A stretch of 18,195 nucleotides of DNA from an uncultured Bacilli bacterium (GCA_910577075.1 CAJTKV010000035.1:1-18195), one strand, 5' to 3'. Positions 1 to 7,610 are shown, counted from the first letter of the stretch. Notes: generated by a model from the sequence alone, not told the origin. Program-made: numbers and translations.

Positions 1-558
1 TTGATAATACCAAATGGAAGTGAAACTCCATCACAAACTCCAGCAGTCGAAAGTTCAAGTATAGAAGAACAAATAATGCAAAGTGAAGATGTGAATGCCT
101 TCAAAATGGATAATACCAGACCACAATCATCAGGTGGGATAGCAATACCAGGAAATGTTAGACAATCAGGCATTACTAGAAATCATACCAATTATAACAG
201 TTTTTACTCAAAGTGGACCTCTGGCACGAATCAAAGAACTGTAGCTGATCAATGGAATAGTTCTGGAAGAACAAGTAATAGAGGAATTGCTACAATAGAA
301 GACAGATATCTTGTAGCTGTTTCCCCTAAATTTGGTACTGTTGGCGATAACATTGATGTATCGTTATCAGATGGAACGATTATTCATTGTAAAATAGCAG
401 ATGCTAAAGGAAGTGATGCCACTAGTGAGTGGGGTCATGTATTTGGAAATGGGACAGTAGATGTAATTGAATGGGAATCTGTTGGCAATCAAGATGTTAT
501 TCAAATAGATGATTGGAGAGGAAAAAGTGTTGCTTCAATTACTAATTTAAGTAGATAA
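1..558 (+). CDS. C-terminal part of a surface or phage-type protein with a probable double-psi beta-barrel domain (partial)
   Basis: The frame is open at the left edge of the window, so this is probably the end of a longer gene. The TTG at base 1 is unlikely to be the true start because no ribosome binding site can be seen. Residues 1 to about 90 are rich in Ser, Thr, Asn and Gln, like a linker. Residues 95-165 form a compact beta-rich unit: GIAT, then RYLVAVSPKFG, VGD, DGT, IADAKG with Asp134, WGH and VDVIEW. This order (a hydrophobic strand, a VGD turn, a DGT turn, then an Asp in an 'IAD.KG' loop) resembles the double-psi beta-barrel/3D domains of cell-wall-active and phage lysis-associated proteins. 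The fold assignment is inference from pattern and no catalytic role is claimed. A terminator follows directly, so the gene ends its own transcript. Confidence 0.5.
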   Translation: MIIPNGSETPSQTPAVESSSIEEQIMQSEDVNAFKMDNTRPQSSGGIAIPGNVRQSGITRNHTNYNSFYSKWTSGTNQRTVADQWNSSGRTSNRGIATIEDRYLVAVSPKFGTVGDNIDVSLSDGTIIHCKIADAKGSDATSEWGHVFGNGTVDVIEWESVGNQDVIQIDDWRGKSVASITNLSR

Positions 559-592
559 AAGAGGGATTGAATAGCTTAGATCCTTCTTTTTT
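557..592 (+). terminator. Rho-independent terminator after the first gene
   Basis: An imperfect stem of about 11 bp pairs bases 557-567 with 580-590, with one G-U pair and a 12-base loop. It runs into a T-rich tail. The stem begins inside the TAA stop codon. Confidence 0.6.
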
Positions 593-628
593 ATTTGCAT
601 AACTTATAAATCAAAGAATAAAAAATTA

Positions 629-637
629 TGCTATAAT
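629..637 (+). promoter_or_regulatory. Extended -10 promoter of topB
   Basis: TG-C-TATAAT at 629-637 is a perfect extended -10 box. No good -35 lies at normal spacing. It sits 26 bases before the topB start and just after the previous terminator. Confidence 0.6.
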
Positions 638-663
638 ATACTTATAGATTACGGAGGAAAGTT

Positions 664-2772
664 ATGATTCTTATTATTGCTGAAAAACCATCATTAGCTC
701 GCAATATCATCAGTGCAATTGGCAATATGAAAAGATGCGATGGCTTTTATTCCAACGACGCATATTTGGTAACATGGGCCTTTGGTCATCTATTTACCCT
801 CGCAGACATTGAAGATTACGAAGAGAATGTTACCGATTACAAATGGAAATTAGATAACCTTCCTTGTTTTCCTGAAAAGTTTAAATTTAATTTAAAAAAA
901 GACAACAAAAAAGAAGTTGATAAAGGTATTCTTAAGCAATTTAATATTATCAAAACACTTTGCAATCGCGATGATGTCGATAAGATAGTAAATGCCGGTG
1001 ACTCTGATCGTGAAGGAGAAGTAATAGTTCGTCTTTGTATAGAAAATGCTCTAACTTCGAAAAAAGACCTGTATCGCCTATGGCTACCTGATCAAACTCC
1101 CGAAACTATAAGTGAAAATTTAAAAGATATGAAAAGTGAATCCGAATATGACAATCTTGCCAATGAAGGATTTGCAAGAACCTATATTGATTGGCTTTAT
1201 GGGGTAAATTTAACGCGCTATGCAACACTTAAGACGGGAACTCTTCTTCGTGTTGGAAGAGTAATAATCCCCATTGTCAAAGCCATATATGATCGTGATA
1301 TGGCAATAAAAAATTTTACACCAGAGACATATTTTGGACTTACTAGCAATGAACTTACTAATGGAGAAGTAGTCGAACTCAATAGCAAAGAAAAGTTTGA
1401 TAAAAAAGATGAACAAAAAGCCCAAGATTTATGCGCCAAATACAATGTTCAAAAAGCTATAGTTATTGACAAAAAAGTAAAAAAAGACAAGATGAACCCC
1501 CCAAAACTATATTCCCTAACTAAACTTCAAAACTATCTAGGAAAAAAATATAAAATGGCGATGGATAAGTCATTAAATATTGTTCAAAAACTTTACGAGA
1601 GTGGCTATTTAACTTATCCTCGTACTAATTCTGAATACTTAGCAGTAGCTGAAAAAGATAAAGTTAAAACAATTCTAAAAAATATATCTCAAATAGGATA
1701 TCCCGTTGAATTTAAAGATAAGAAGACGATATTTGATGATTCTAAAATAGAATCCCACAGTGCACTAACGCCAACTTATAAAATTCCCAATAAAAACAAT
1801 TTAACGGATGAAGAATTTCTAGTTTACCAAACTGTCTTCAAACGCTTCGTCGCTGTTTTCTGTGCCGAAGAATGTGAAGTAGAAAAAACTGAAATAAAGA
1901 TAAAAGTTGGAGATTTAGAAGAATTTAACTTAAAGGGCAACATCATTTTAGTACCCGGCTGGACCAAATTTGAAGATCCCAACACAAAAGATAAAATCCT
2001 ACCAAAATTAGAAATAGGTGATGAAGTAAATATCAACTTTACCTTAAAAGAAAAAGAGACAACTCCACCTAAACACTATACCATTGAAACCCTAAACAAT
2101 TACTTAAAAAATCCTTTTAAAGAGGATAAAAAAGAATTAGAAGAAAAAATGAATGACGAAGATTACGATGATTCAGAAGATTATCGTGCCATATTTGAGG
2201 GATTAGAACTTGGAACGGAGGCAACTCGTACAGGCATAATCGATAATGCCAAAAAATCCGAATATATAGCCTTGAAAAAAGATGTCTATACCATCCTTCC
2301 TAATGGCGAATTCTTAATTGAATCACTAATGCAAATGGAAATATCCATGGATAAATATAAAACTAGTGAATTAGGACAAGCTTTAAAGAAAGTATATCGA
2401 AGTGAAATAACTGTTAATGATTCGGTTAAACTTGCCTGTGATGAAATATCATCGGTATTTCAAAAAAAGGATATATCCATCGAAAAAGACAAAGATATTG
2501 GATTCTATGGAGATATTATTGGCAAGTGTCCATTATGTGGATCCGATGTCATTAAAAACCGCTATGCATATGGCTGCAAAAACTATAAAGAATGCAAATT
2601 TAAAATAAATACCCTCATATGCAACCGGGCAATATCAAAAAGCAATGCTGAAAAGTTACTTAAAGATGGCATTACCTCTAAAATTGAAGGATTTACTTCT
2701 AAAAATGGCAAAACCTTTGATGCCAAATTAAAACTAGATAAAGATAAAATTATTTTTGATTTTTCTGATTAA
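664..2772 (+). CDS. topB: DNA topoisomerase III (type IA)
   Basis: This 702-residue enzyme should relax negatively supercoiled DNA and decatenate replication or recombination intermediates in the cytoplasm by single-strand cleavage. The N-terminal Toprim domain starts with ILIIAEKPSLARNI and carries the metal-binding AGDSDREG at residues 111-118. LRVGRV follows. The active-site Tyr318 lies in TYPRTNSEYL, and HSALTPT is the later conserved catalytic-core motif. The C-terminus has a zinc-ribbon-like set, Cys622-Cys625 (CPLC) with Cys638 and Cys644. Length is close to the usual 700-730 for Firmicutes TopB. An acidic stretch at about residues 486-507 lies just before GTEATRTGII and looks like a lineage-specific insertion. 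GGAGG at 653-657 supports the ATG at 664. The gene has its own promoter and no operon partner, and no plasmid or integrative-element genes are visible beside it. Confidence 0.95.
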   Translation: MILIIAEKPSLARNIISAIGNMKRCDGFYSNDAYLVTWAFGHLFTLADIEDYEENVTDYKWKLDNLPCFPEKFKFNLKKDNKKEVDKGILKQFNIIKTLCNRDDVDKIVNAGDSDREGEVIVRLCIENALTSKKDLYRLWLPDQTPETISENLKDMKSESEYDNLANEGFARTYIDWLYGVNLTRYATLKTGTLLRVGRVIIPIVKAIYDRDMAIKNFTPETYFGLTSNELTNGEVVELNSKEKFDKKDEQKAQDLCAKYNVQKAIVIDKKVKKDKMNPPKLYSLTKLQNYLGKKYKMAMDKSLNIVQKLYESGYLTYPRTNSEYLAVAEKDKVKTILKNISQIGYPVEFKDKKTIFDDSKIESHSALTPTYKIPNKNNLTDEEFLVYQTVFKRFVAVFCAEECEVEKTEIKIKVGDLEEFNLKGNIILVPGWTKFEDPNTKDKILPKLEIGDEVNINFTLKEKETTPPKHYTIETLNNYLKNPFKEDKKELEEKMNDEDYDDSEDYRAIFEGLELGTEATRTGIIDNAKKSEYIALKKDVYTILPNGEFLIESLMQMEISMDKYKTSELGQALKKVYRSEITVNDSVKLACDEISSVFQKKDISIEKDKDIGFYGDIIGKCPLCGSDVIKNRYAYGCKNYKECKFKINTLICNRAISKSNAEKLLKDGITSKIEGFTSKNGKTFDAKLKLDKDKIIFDFSD

Positions 2773-2799
2773 AAAATAGAAAAAAATCAAATAATTGTA

Positions 2800-2829
2800 T
2801 TGACAATAATATCTATATTGATATATAAT
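2800..2829 (+). promoter_or_regulatory. Consensus sigma-A promoter of an untranslated RNA
   Basis: TTGACA at 2800-2805 and TATAAT at 2824-2829 are both perfect consensus boxes, separated by 18 bases. Transcription would start near 2836. No start codon with a ribosome binding site follows for more than 430 bases, so the promoter appears to serve an RNA rather than a protein gene. Confidence 0.75.
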
Positions 2830-2835
2830 AAAATC

Positions 2836-3197
2836 ACTTAGTAGAATAGTTAACGATTCTATTTAAGACATATTTTTATACCAAAAAATATATCTGGAAT
2901 TATTCTTATGAATATCATTAAATAATCTCTGATTATTTACTTAACTATTCATCATATTATTTTTCTATTAATCTTATCAAATTATGGTTAGAAATAATCT
3001 TAAGGCGTTTGATTAATGAATTATAATTTTCGCGAATGTCTTTAACAAAGATTATAACTGCGACTAAGTGTACACGTGTATTGAGAAAGAAAACTCATAA
3101 ATGTTATAGAGTATAGGATATTTACTGATAATAAATATTAATACTCATTCATTAAACTCATTAAGATTTTGGTTTATCAGGCTAAAATCTTTTTTTG
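2836..3197 (+). ncRNA. Candidate structured non-coding RNA, about 360 nt, family unknown
   Basis: This occupies most of the 509-base gap between topB and pflB. A perfect promoter precedes it and a strong terminator ends it. Hairpins readable by eye are: 2842-2861 (TAGAAT/ATTCTA); 2867-2894 (about 10 bp with one mismatch, loop ATACCA); 2919-2939 (9 bp, loop TCT); 3082-3097 (TGAG/CTCA around an A-rich loop); 3109-3146 (GAGTAT/ATACTC outer and ATATTTA/TAAATAT inner helices); and the terminator. A 10-base palindrome, TACACGTGTA, lies at 3071-3080. Only ORFs of 5-10 codons without ribosome binding sites are present. I looked for signatures of tmRNA (TTCGAATCC end), RNase P RNA (GAGGAAAGTCC), SRP RNA and T-box leaders and saw none. 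The following terminator and separate pflB promoter argue against a simple pflB leader. Function is unknown. Confidence 0.55.
3163..3196 (+). terminator. Strong intrinsic terminator ending the candidate RNA
   Basis: AAGATTTT at 3163-3170 pairs with AAAATCTT at 3184-3191. A G-T and a G-C pair continue the stem inward to a 9-base loop. A run of T follows to 3196. Confidence 0.8.
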
Positions 3198-3250
3198 TTG
3201 TCTAAAACATGTAATCTCATAACTTTGCCCTAAGAAGTATAATCTATACG

Positions 3251-3259
3251 TGATATAAT
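3251..3259 (+). promoter_or_regulatory. Extended -10 promoter of the pfl operon
   Basis: TG-A-TATAAT at 3251-3259 lies 22 bases before the pflB start. A second TATAAT is at 3238-3243. No convincing -35 is present for either, so both -10 boxes are candidates. I saw no clear Rex, CcpA or FNR-type operator. Confidence 0.5.
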
Positions 3260-3281
3260 TAAATAAGAGTAGGAGGATTTC

Positions 3282-4220
3282 ATGAAAAGTGAATGGAGAT
3301 TATTTAAAGATGGCAATTGGAGTGAAAAAATAGATGTAGCAAACTTTATTGCTTTAAATTATAAGGAATATCAAGGAGATGAATCGTTCTTAGCCAAGCC
3401 CACTCAAAGGACTATGAATGTATGGCATAAGTGTGAGGATTTATTAAAGGAAGAATTAAGGGATCATGTTCTCGATATTGATACGGAAAATTTTTCGGGA
3501 ATAAATTCCTTTGGTCCAGGATATATAGACAAAGATAATGAGGTTATTGTTGGCTTACAGACAGATGCTCCATTGAAGCGCATCGTCAACCCATACGGCG
3601 GAATAAGACTAGCATTAAAAGAATTAGATGTCTATGGATATTCTATGAATAAAGATAAATTAGCTAATTTTAAGGAGTTTAGAAAGACTCACAATGATGG
3701 TGTCTTTGATGCATATGATAAAACTATTCGTGCTGCTCGTCATGCTGGTCTTTTAACTGGCTTACCTGATGCCTATGGACGAGGAAGAATAATTGGTGAT
3801 TATCGTCGTATAGCACTTTATGGAATTGATTACCTAATGGAAGAAAAGAAAAATGATTGGGATAACGTCTTTATTGGCACTATGACTGAAGACTTAATTC
3901 GCCAAAGAGAAGAAATAAGTATGCAATATCGTGCCCTAGAAGAAATCAAAAAAATGGCCACATCTTATGGATTTGATATCTCTAAACCGGCAAATAATGC
4001 TAAAGAAGCTATACAATGGTTGTATTTTGGTTACTTAGCAGCTATAAAAGAAAATAATGGGGCAGCTATGAGTCTTGGTCGTGTTGATGCTTTCTTGGAT
4101 ATATACATCAATCGTGATATTGAAGAGGGAAATCTAACCGAGAAAGATGCCCAAGAACTTATCGATCAATTTGTCATAAAACTAAGACTAGTAAGACACT
4201 TAAGCACCATTTTGTCATGA
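3282..4220 (+). CDS. pflB: Pyruvate formate-lyase, N-terminal fragment (gene split)
   Basis: Pyruvate formate-lyase converts pyruvate and CoA to acetyl-CoA and formate in anaerobic fermentation. This 312-residue ORF covers the N-terminal part, with family motifs GPGYIDKDNEVIVGLQTD, NPYGGIRLALKELDVYGY, GLPDAYGRGRIIGDYRR and AQELIDQFVIKLRLVRHL. The start is well supported: AGGAGG at 3271-3276 is 5 bases before the ATG. From codon 297 (base 4170) it reads through a 41-base segment that repeats, in protein terms, the helix resumed in the next ORF, and it ends in a TGA overlapping the next ATG (ATGA at 4217-4220). Alone it lacks the Cys-Cys pair and the glycyl-radical loop and cannot be active. 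Removing the 41 bases gives one frame of 743 codons plus stop, a normal PFL length. It is a frameshifted gene, a coupled split enzyme or an assembly fault. Confidence 0.85.
   Translation: MKSEWRLFKDGNWSEKIDVANFIALNYKEYQGDESFLAKPTQRTMNVWHKCEDLLKEELRDHVLDIDTENFSGINSFGPGYIDKDNEVIVGLQTDAPLKRIVNPYGGIRLALKELDVYGYSMNKDKLANFKEFRKTHNDGVFDAYDKTIRAARHAGLLTGLPDAYGRGRIIGDYRRIALYGIDYLMEEKKNDWDNVFIGTMTEDLIRQREEISMQYRALEEIKKMATSYGFDISKPANNAKEAIQWLYFGYLAAIKENNGAAMSLGRVDAFLDIYINRDIEEGNLTEKDAQELIDQFVIKLRLVRHLSTILS
4170..4210 (+). repeat. 41-base insertion in pflB: a codon-diverged duplicate of the next helix
   Basis: The segment starting TTTGTCAT at 4170 is followed 41 bases later by another TTTGTCAT at 4211. 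The two copies (4167-4207 and 4208-4248) match at about 25 of 41 bases, but their translations in the two frames correspond: FVIKLRLVRHL.T against FVMKLRMIRFLRT. Arg is AGA in the first copy and CGT in the second, twice. A recent tandem duplication would be nearly identical, so this looks like two diverged pflB sequences joined with overlap. Because 41 is not a multiple of three, the reading frame changes here. Confidence 0.7.
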
Positions 4221-5554
4221 AATTACGTATGATTCGTTTTTTACGTACACCTGAATATGATGAATTATTTTCTGGAGATCCAACATGGGTAACATCTTCA
4301 ATGGGTGGAATGTTAGACGATGACCACTCCCTAGTAAATAAAACAAGTTTCAGACTTTTAAATACCTTGACAAATTTAGATCCAGCCCCAGAACCCAATA
4401 TGACAGTTCTATGGAGCAAAAACTTGCCAGAAACCTATAAAAAATATTGTGCTAAGATGAGTATTGAAAGCGATGCTATTCAATATGAAAATGATGATTT
4501 AATGCGTCCAATATATGGATCGGATTATGCAATAGCATGCTGTGTATCAGCTATGCGTCTTGGAAAAGATATGCAATTCTTTGGAGCACGTTGTAATTTA
4601 GCTAAGGCCTTATTATATGCGATTAATGGCGGAGTAGATGAAGTAAAAAATGAAGTTATCTTAGAAGAAGTACCTAAAATAACCGATGAAATTCTCGATT
4701 ATAATAAAGTTAAGTCAGCTTATGAGAGAGTTCTAGATAAAGTAGCTGAGATTTATTCTAATGCTATGAATGTCATTCACTATATGCATGATAAATATGC
4801 TTATGAAGCTAGTCAAATGGCTCTTCATGATACCGATGTTCATCGTTATATGGCTTATGGTATAGCAGGTCTTTCCGTAGCTGTAGATTCTCTTTCGGCT
4901 ATTAAATATGCCAAAGTTAAACCAATTCGCGATGAACATGGTATAGCTACCTCTTTTGATATTGAGGGCGATTACCCTAAATATGGCAATGATGACGATC
5001 GCGTTGATGATATTGCCGTCTATTTAACTGAATATTTTTCAAAACAATTAAAGAGACATGAAACTTATCGTCATGCTGAACCAACTCTTTCCGTATTAAC
5101 TATAACATCTAATGTTGTATATGGATCTAAAACTGGTGCGACTCCTGATGGAAGAGAAGCAGGTGTGCCATTTGCTCCAGGAGCCAACCCTATGCATGGA
5201 AGAGACTCATCTGGTGCTATTGCTTCATTAAACAGTGTAGCTAAGATAAATTACAAAGATTGCTGTAAGGATGGTGTATCTAATACATTCTCAATCGTTC
5301 CATCATCCCTAGGTTCGACAAGACAAGATCAAATTGAAAATCTCGTATCTTTATTAGATGGCTACTTCATTCAAAATGCTCATCACCTAAATGTTAATGT
5401 TTTAAATCGTGAAATGCTAATAGATGCCATGGATAATCCAGATAAATATCCTCTTCTAACCATTCGCATTAGTGGATATGCTGTTAGATTTAATCGTTTA
5501 ACCAGAAAACAACAAGAGGAAGTTATATCGCGAACTTTCCATGAGAAAATATGA
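4217..5554 (+). CDS. pflB: Pyruvate formate-lyase, C-terminal catalytic fragment (gene split)
   Basis: This 445-residue ORF carries both catalytic elements of the glycyl-radical enzyme: adjacent Cys108-Cys109 in YAIACCVSAM and the radical Gly420 in RISGYAVRFN near the C-terminus. Other family motifs are LFSGDPTWVT, QYENDDLMRP, NIHYMHDKY-like IHYMHDKYAYEASQMALHD, and GATPDGREAGVPFAPGANP followed by MHGRD. The ATG at 4217 overlaps the TGA of the upstream fragment as ATGA, a typical translational-coupling arrangement, but no ribosome binding site precedes it. The sequence from residue 2 (KLRMIRFLRTPEYDELF) is where an intact PFL continues from the upstream ORF. Its own TGA overlaps the pflA start, again as ATGA. 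I see an intact catalytic half. Whether it pairs with the N-fragment in the cell is unknown. Confidence 0.85.
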   Translation: MKLRMIRFLRTPEYDELFSGDPTWVTSSMGGMLDDDHSLVNKTSFRLLNTLTNLDPAPEPNMTVLWSKNLPETYKKYCAKMSIESDAIQYENDDLMRPIYGSDYAIACCVSAMRLGKDMQFFGARCNLAKALLYAINGGVDEVKNEVILEEVPKITDEILDYNKVKSAYERVLDKVAEIYSNAMNVIHYMHDKYAYEASQMALHDTDVHRYMAYGIAGLSVAVDSLSAIKYAKVKPIRDEHGIATSFDIEGDYPKYGNDDDRVDDIAVYLTEYFSKQLKRHETYRHAEPTLSVLTITSNVVYGSKTGATPDGREAGVPFAPGANPMHGRDSSGAIASLNSVAKINYKDCCKDGVSNTFSIVPSSLGSTRQDQIENLVSLLDGYFIQNAHHLNVNVLNREMLIDAMDNPDKYPLLTIRISGYAVRFNRLTRKQQEEVISRTFHEKI

Positions 5555-6276
5555 TGTATGCCAGTATAAATTCCGTTGAATCATGCGGAACTGTTGATGG
5601 ACCAGGAATAAGAGCCGTCGTCTTCTTTAACGAATGTCATCTCCGCTGCAAGTACTGTCACAATCCCGAAATGTGGCATCGCCAGGGAGATAATTATACT
5701 CCAGAAGAATTAGCAAATAAACTAAAAAAATATAAGCCATACTTTGGAACATCTGGAGGTATTACTCTTTCTGGAGGTGAACCATTGCTCCACCAAGAAT
5801 TCATTATTGAACTAGCTAAAATCTTAAAAAAGGACGATATTCACATAGCACTTGATACCGCAGGATACGGTCTTGGCAATTATGAAGAAATACTATCTTA
5901 CATAGACTTAATAATATTTGATATCAAAGACATTAACGATGTTCGATTTAAGAACTTAACCGGTGGAAATATATCAAAAGTATGGGAATTTTTAAAGACA
6001 GCCCAAGATTTAAATAAAGAGTTTTGGATAAGACAAGTCATAGTTCCCGGCATTCACGATAATAAGGAATTTCTAATACTTTTAAATAACTACATCAAAG
6101 AACATTTCACCTGTGAAAATATTGAGCGTATTGAATTTCTTCCCTACCATAAACTAGGAAGTGAAAAATACCAAGCTTTAAACATTCCCAATCCCTATGA
6201 AAAGTTGCAAGAGATGGACAAGGAAGAATGCGAAAAACTCTATCAAGAATTTATGAATATATATAATTCTAAGTAA
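5551..6276 (+). CDS. pflA: Pyruvate formate-lyase activating enzyme (radical SAM)
   Basis: This 241-residue protein should use a [4Fe-4S] cluster and S-adenosylmethionine to abstract hydrogen from the PFL glycine (Gly420 of the C-terminal fragment), creating the glycyl radical. The cluster motif CxxxCxxC is Cys29, Cys33, Cys36 in CHLRCKYCHNP. GGITLSGGEPL at 69-79 includes the GGE SAM-amino-group motif. The early SVESCGTVDGPGIRAVVF is the standard PflA N-terminus. Length matches the usual 240-250 residues. The start overlaps the pflB stop as ATGATG; either ATG (5551 or 5554) would work. Its intact state and coupling to pflB suggest that PFL activity, or at least the operon, is still under selection. 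Confidence 0.95.
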   Translation: MMYASINSVESCGTVDGPGIRAVVFFNECHLRCKYCHNPEMWHRQGDNYTPEELANKLKKYKPYFGTSGGITLSGGEPLLHQEFIIELAKILKKDDIHIALDTAGYGLGNYEEILSYIDLIIFDIKDINDVRFKNLTGGNISKVWEFLKTAQDLNKEFWIRQVIVPGIHDNKEFLILLNNYIKEHFTCENIERIEFLPYHKLGSEKYQALNIPNPYEKLQEMDKEECEKLYQEFMNIYNSK

Positions 6277-6299
6277 TCAGTATTTGCTGATTACTTTTC
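6271..6299 (+). terminator. Terminator of the pfl operon
   Basis: AAGTAATCAG at 6271-6280 pairs perfectly with CTGATTACTT at 6287-6296 around a 6-base loop and is followed by T-rich sequence. The pflA TAA stop lies inside the 5' arm. Confidence 0.8.
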
Positions 6300-6314
6300 A
6301 AATGCAAATAATAA

Positions 6315-6343
6315 TTTACTTTTAAGGCGTACTAAGGTATAAT
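6315..6343 (+). promoter_or_regulatory. Promoter of the sulfotransferase-like gene
   Basis: TTTACT at 6315-6320, a 17-base spacer, and TATAAT at 6338-6343. The gene starts 26 bases after the -10 box. Confidence 0.6.
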
Positions 6344-6368
6344 ATTTAATAGAATAGAGAGTGGTAGG

Positions 6369-7529
6369 ATGAAAGAGAATGGTGTAAATCGTGTTGTTAT
6401 CATATCGACATTTGTCGTATTTGCTATAGCTATGATTTTTGTTACTCAATATGTAACTTCGTATTCTAAAAATAATAATTCTAAATATTTTAAAAGCTAT
6501 AACACTATTGAAAACAATGAATTAACGAATATTTTAAAGCGACAAGATGCTATGGATGAAAGAATTAAGGATGCTAGTGAAAATGGTGAATATACATTTT
6601 CTAACCCCTGTATTATTGTTAATCCTTATGACATAAGTCCTTTATCAGCTGTTGTAATATTTAATACCAAGAGTTTTAAAAGTATCAATGTATCAATTAA
6701 TGATAAATTCATCTATACAGCTGAAAAGAGTCGCAAACATATAATTCCTATATACGGATTATTTGCTAACAGTAACAATGTCGTAACATTGGAAATGGAC
6801 GGCGAAGAGACCACATTAGATGTCAAAACAAGTTCATATAACTTTGACACATCGGGTATAAAGGTAAAAGATTATTTAGACGGTAAAACCCATTACTTTA
6901 TGGTTGGAAATCAACTGGATAAATCATCTAACATCCGTGGCTTTGATCACAATGGCAACTTACTATATTACCTAGATTTAGACTATATAAGTTCTGCAAG
7001 ACTATATGCTGATCGCTTCTATGTCGGATATAATGCCAAATATTCTCATGAAAATAATCTACATGATATTCGTCTAGAAATAGATTACCTAGGAAAGATA
7101 CTTTCTATAACAAAAGATTTGGTAGATTTAGATACTGAAAAGAATCTCGACATTAACGGATCATCATTTATTGGTACTCCACTAAATCTCTATAACAACG
7201 AAATTGCCAATTACAGCATTAAACCACGTATAGATCAAACCGAATACACCAATAGTGAGAAGATAATTACCAACGATATCTCTGATAGTCTTGATGAAGC
7301 ACCAGTATACGAAAAAGAATTTCAAGTTGTAGCTAACGGAGAATATATCTCTTATGATATTACTGAAAAGAATGCTCGCTTATTATTGGTAAACAAGACA
7401 TCGCAATATACTTTTGCTTATGACTTAAGTGCCGATAATATCATCAAACATAATATCAAGGGTAACATCTCTTTATATTTGGAAATAAATGGTACTTATT
7501 ATAGTTTACTTACTACCTTAAAAAATTAA
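6369..7529 (+). CDS. Membrane-anchored protein with an aryl-sulfotransferase-type N-terminal domain
   Basis: This 386-residue protein has one membrane segment at about residues 8-29 and would be displayed outside the cell. Residues of about 75-155 read NPYDISPLSAVVIFNT, a run of V/I-rich strands, then KHIIPIYGLFANSNNVVTLEMDG. This is the pattern of the N-terminal beta domain of PAPS-independent aryl-sulfate sulfotransferases (AssT type), which precedes the catalytic propeller. Here only about 210 residues follow, with propeller-like phrases such as NIRGFDHNGNLLYYLDLD, whereas full AssT enzymes are near 600 residues. The catalytic histidine region of the propeller is not recognisable. It is therefore either a short, probably non-catalytic relative with a binding or adhesion role, or a very divergent enzyme. 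The ribosome binding site is weak (GGTAGG directly before the ATG). It forms its own transcription unit. The domain similarity is from memory of the family. Confidence 0.6.
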   Translation: MKENGVNRVVIISTFVVFAIAMIFVTQYVTSYSKNNNSKYFKSYNTIENNELTNILKRQDAMDERIKDASENGEYTFSNPCIIVNPYDISPLSAVVIFNTKSFKSINVSINDKFIYTAEKSRKHIIPIYGLFANSNNVVTLEMDGEETTLDVKTSSYNFDTSGIKVKDYLDGKTHYFMVGNQLDKSSNIRGFDHNGNLLYYLDLDYISSARLYADRFYVGYNAKYSHENNLHDIRLEIDYLGKILSITKDLVDLDTEKNLDINGSSFIGTPLNLYNNEIANYSIKPRIDQTEYTNSEKIITNDISDSLDEAPVYEKEFQVVANGEYISYDITEKNARLLLVNKTSQYTFAYDLSADNIIKHNIKGNISLYLEINGTYYSLLTTLKN

Positions 7530-7550
7530 CATAGCCTAAGCTATGTTTTT
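7528..7550 (+). terminator. Terminator of the sulfotransferase-like gene
   Basis: AACATAGC at 7528-7535, loop CTAA, GCTATGTT at 7540-7547, then T-run. The 5' arm begins in the TAA stop. Confidence 0.8.
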
Positions 7551-7552
7551 GT

Positions 7553-7581
7553 TTGCAAATTGTGTTTATTTTATATATAAT
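7553..7581 (+). promoter_or_regulatory. Promoter of the helical orphan gene
   Basis: TTGCAA at 7553-7558, a 17-base spacer, and TATAAT at 7576-7581. Confidence 0.6.
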
Positions 7582-7610
7582 AATCATTAGTGATATAAAG
7601 GAGTACAACT

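Noticed and set aside
1210..1445. Two minus-strand ORFs of 71 and 75 codons inside topB
   Set aside because: They lie opposite the conserved topoisomerase core, have no ribosome binding site and encode composition typical of antisense translation.
2417..2608. Plus-strand ORF of 63 codons inside topB
   Set aside because: It overlaps the topB zinc-ribbon region in another frame, without a ribosome binding site.
2908..3046. Tiny ORFs of 5-10 codons in the topB-pflB gap, including one at 2984 and one at 3017
   Set aside because: None has a ribosome binding site, and they sit within predicted hairpins of the RNA candidate.
2836..3197. Reading the structured gap as tmRNA, RNase P RNA or a pflB riboswitch
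   Set aside because: The tmRNA acceptor end and the RNase P GAGGAAAGTCC core are absent. A terminator plus a new promoter separate it from pflB.
4208..4220. Programmed frameshift signal in pflB
   Set aside because: There is no slippery heptamer or following hairpin. The repeated helix would also be translated twice after a shift, unlike known programmed sites.
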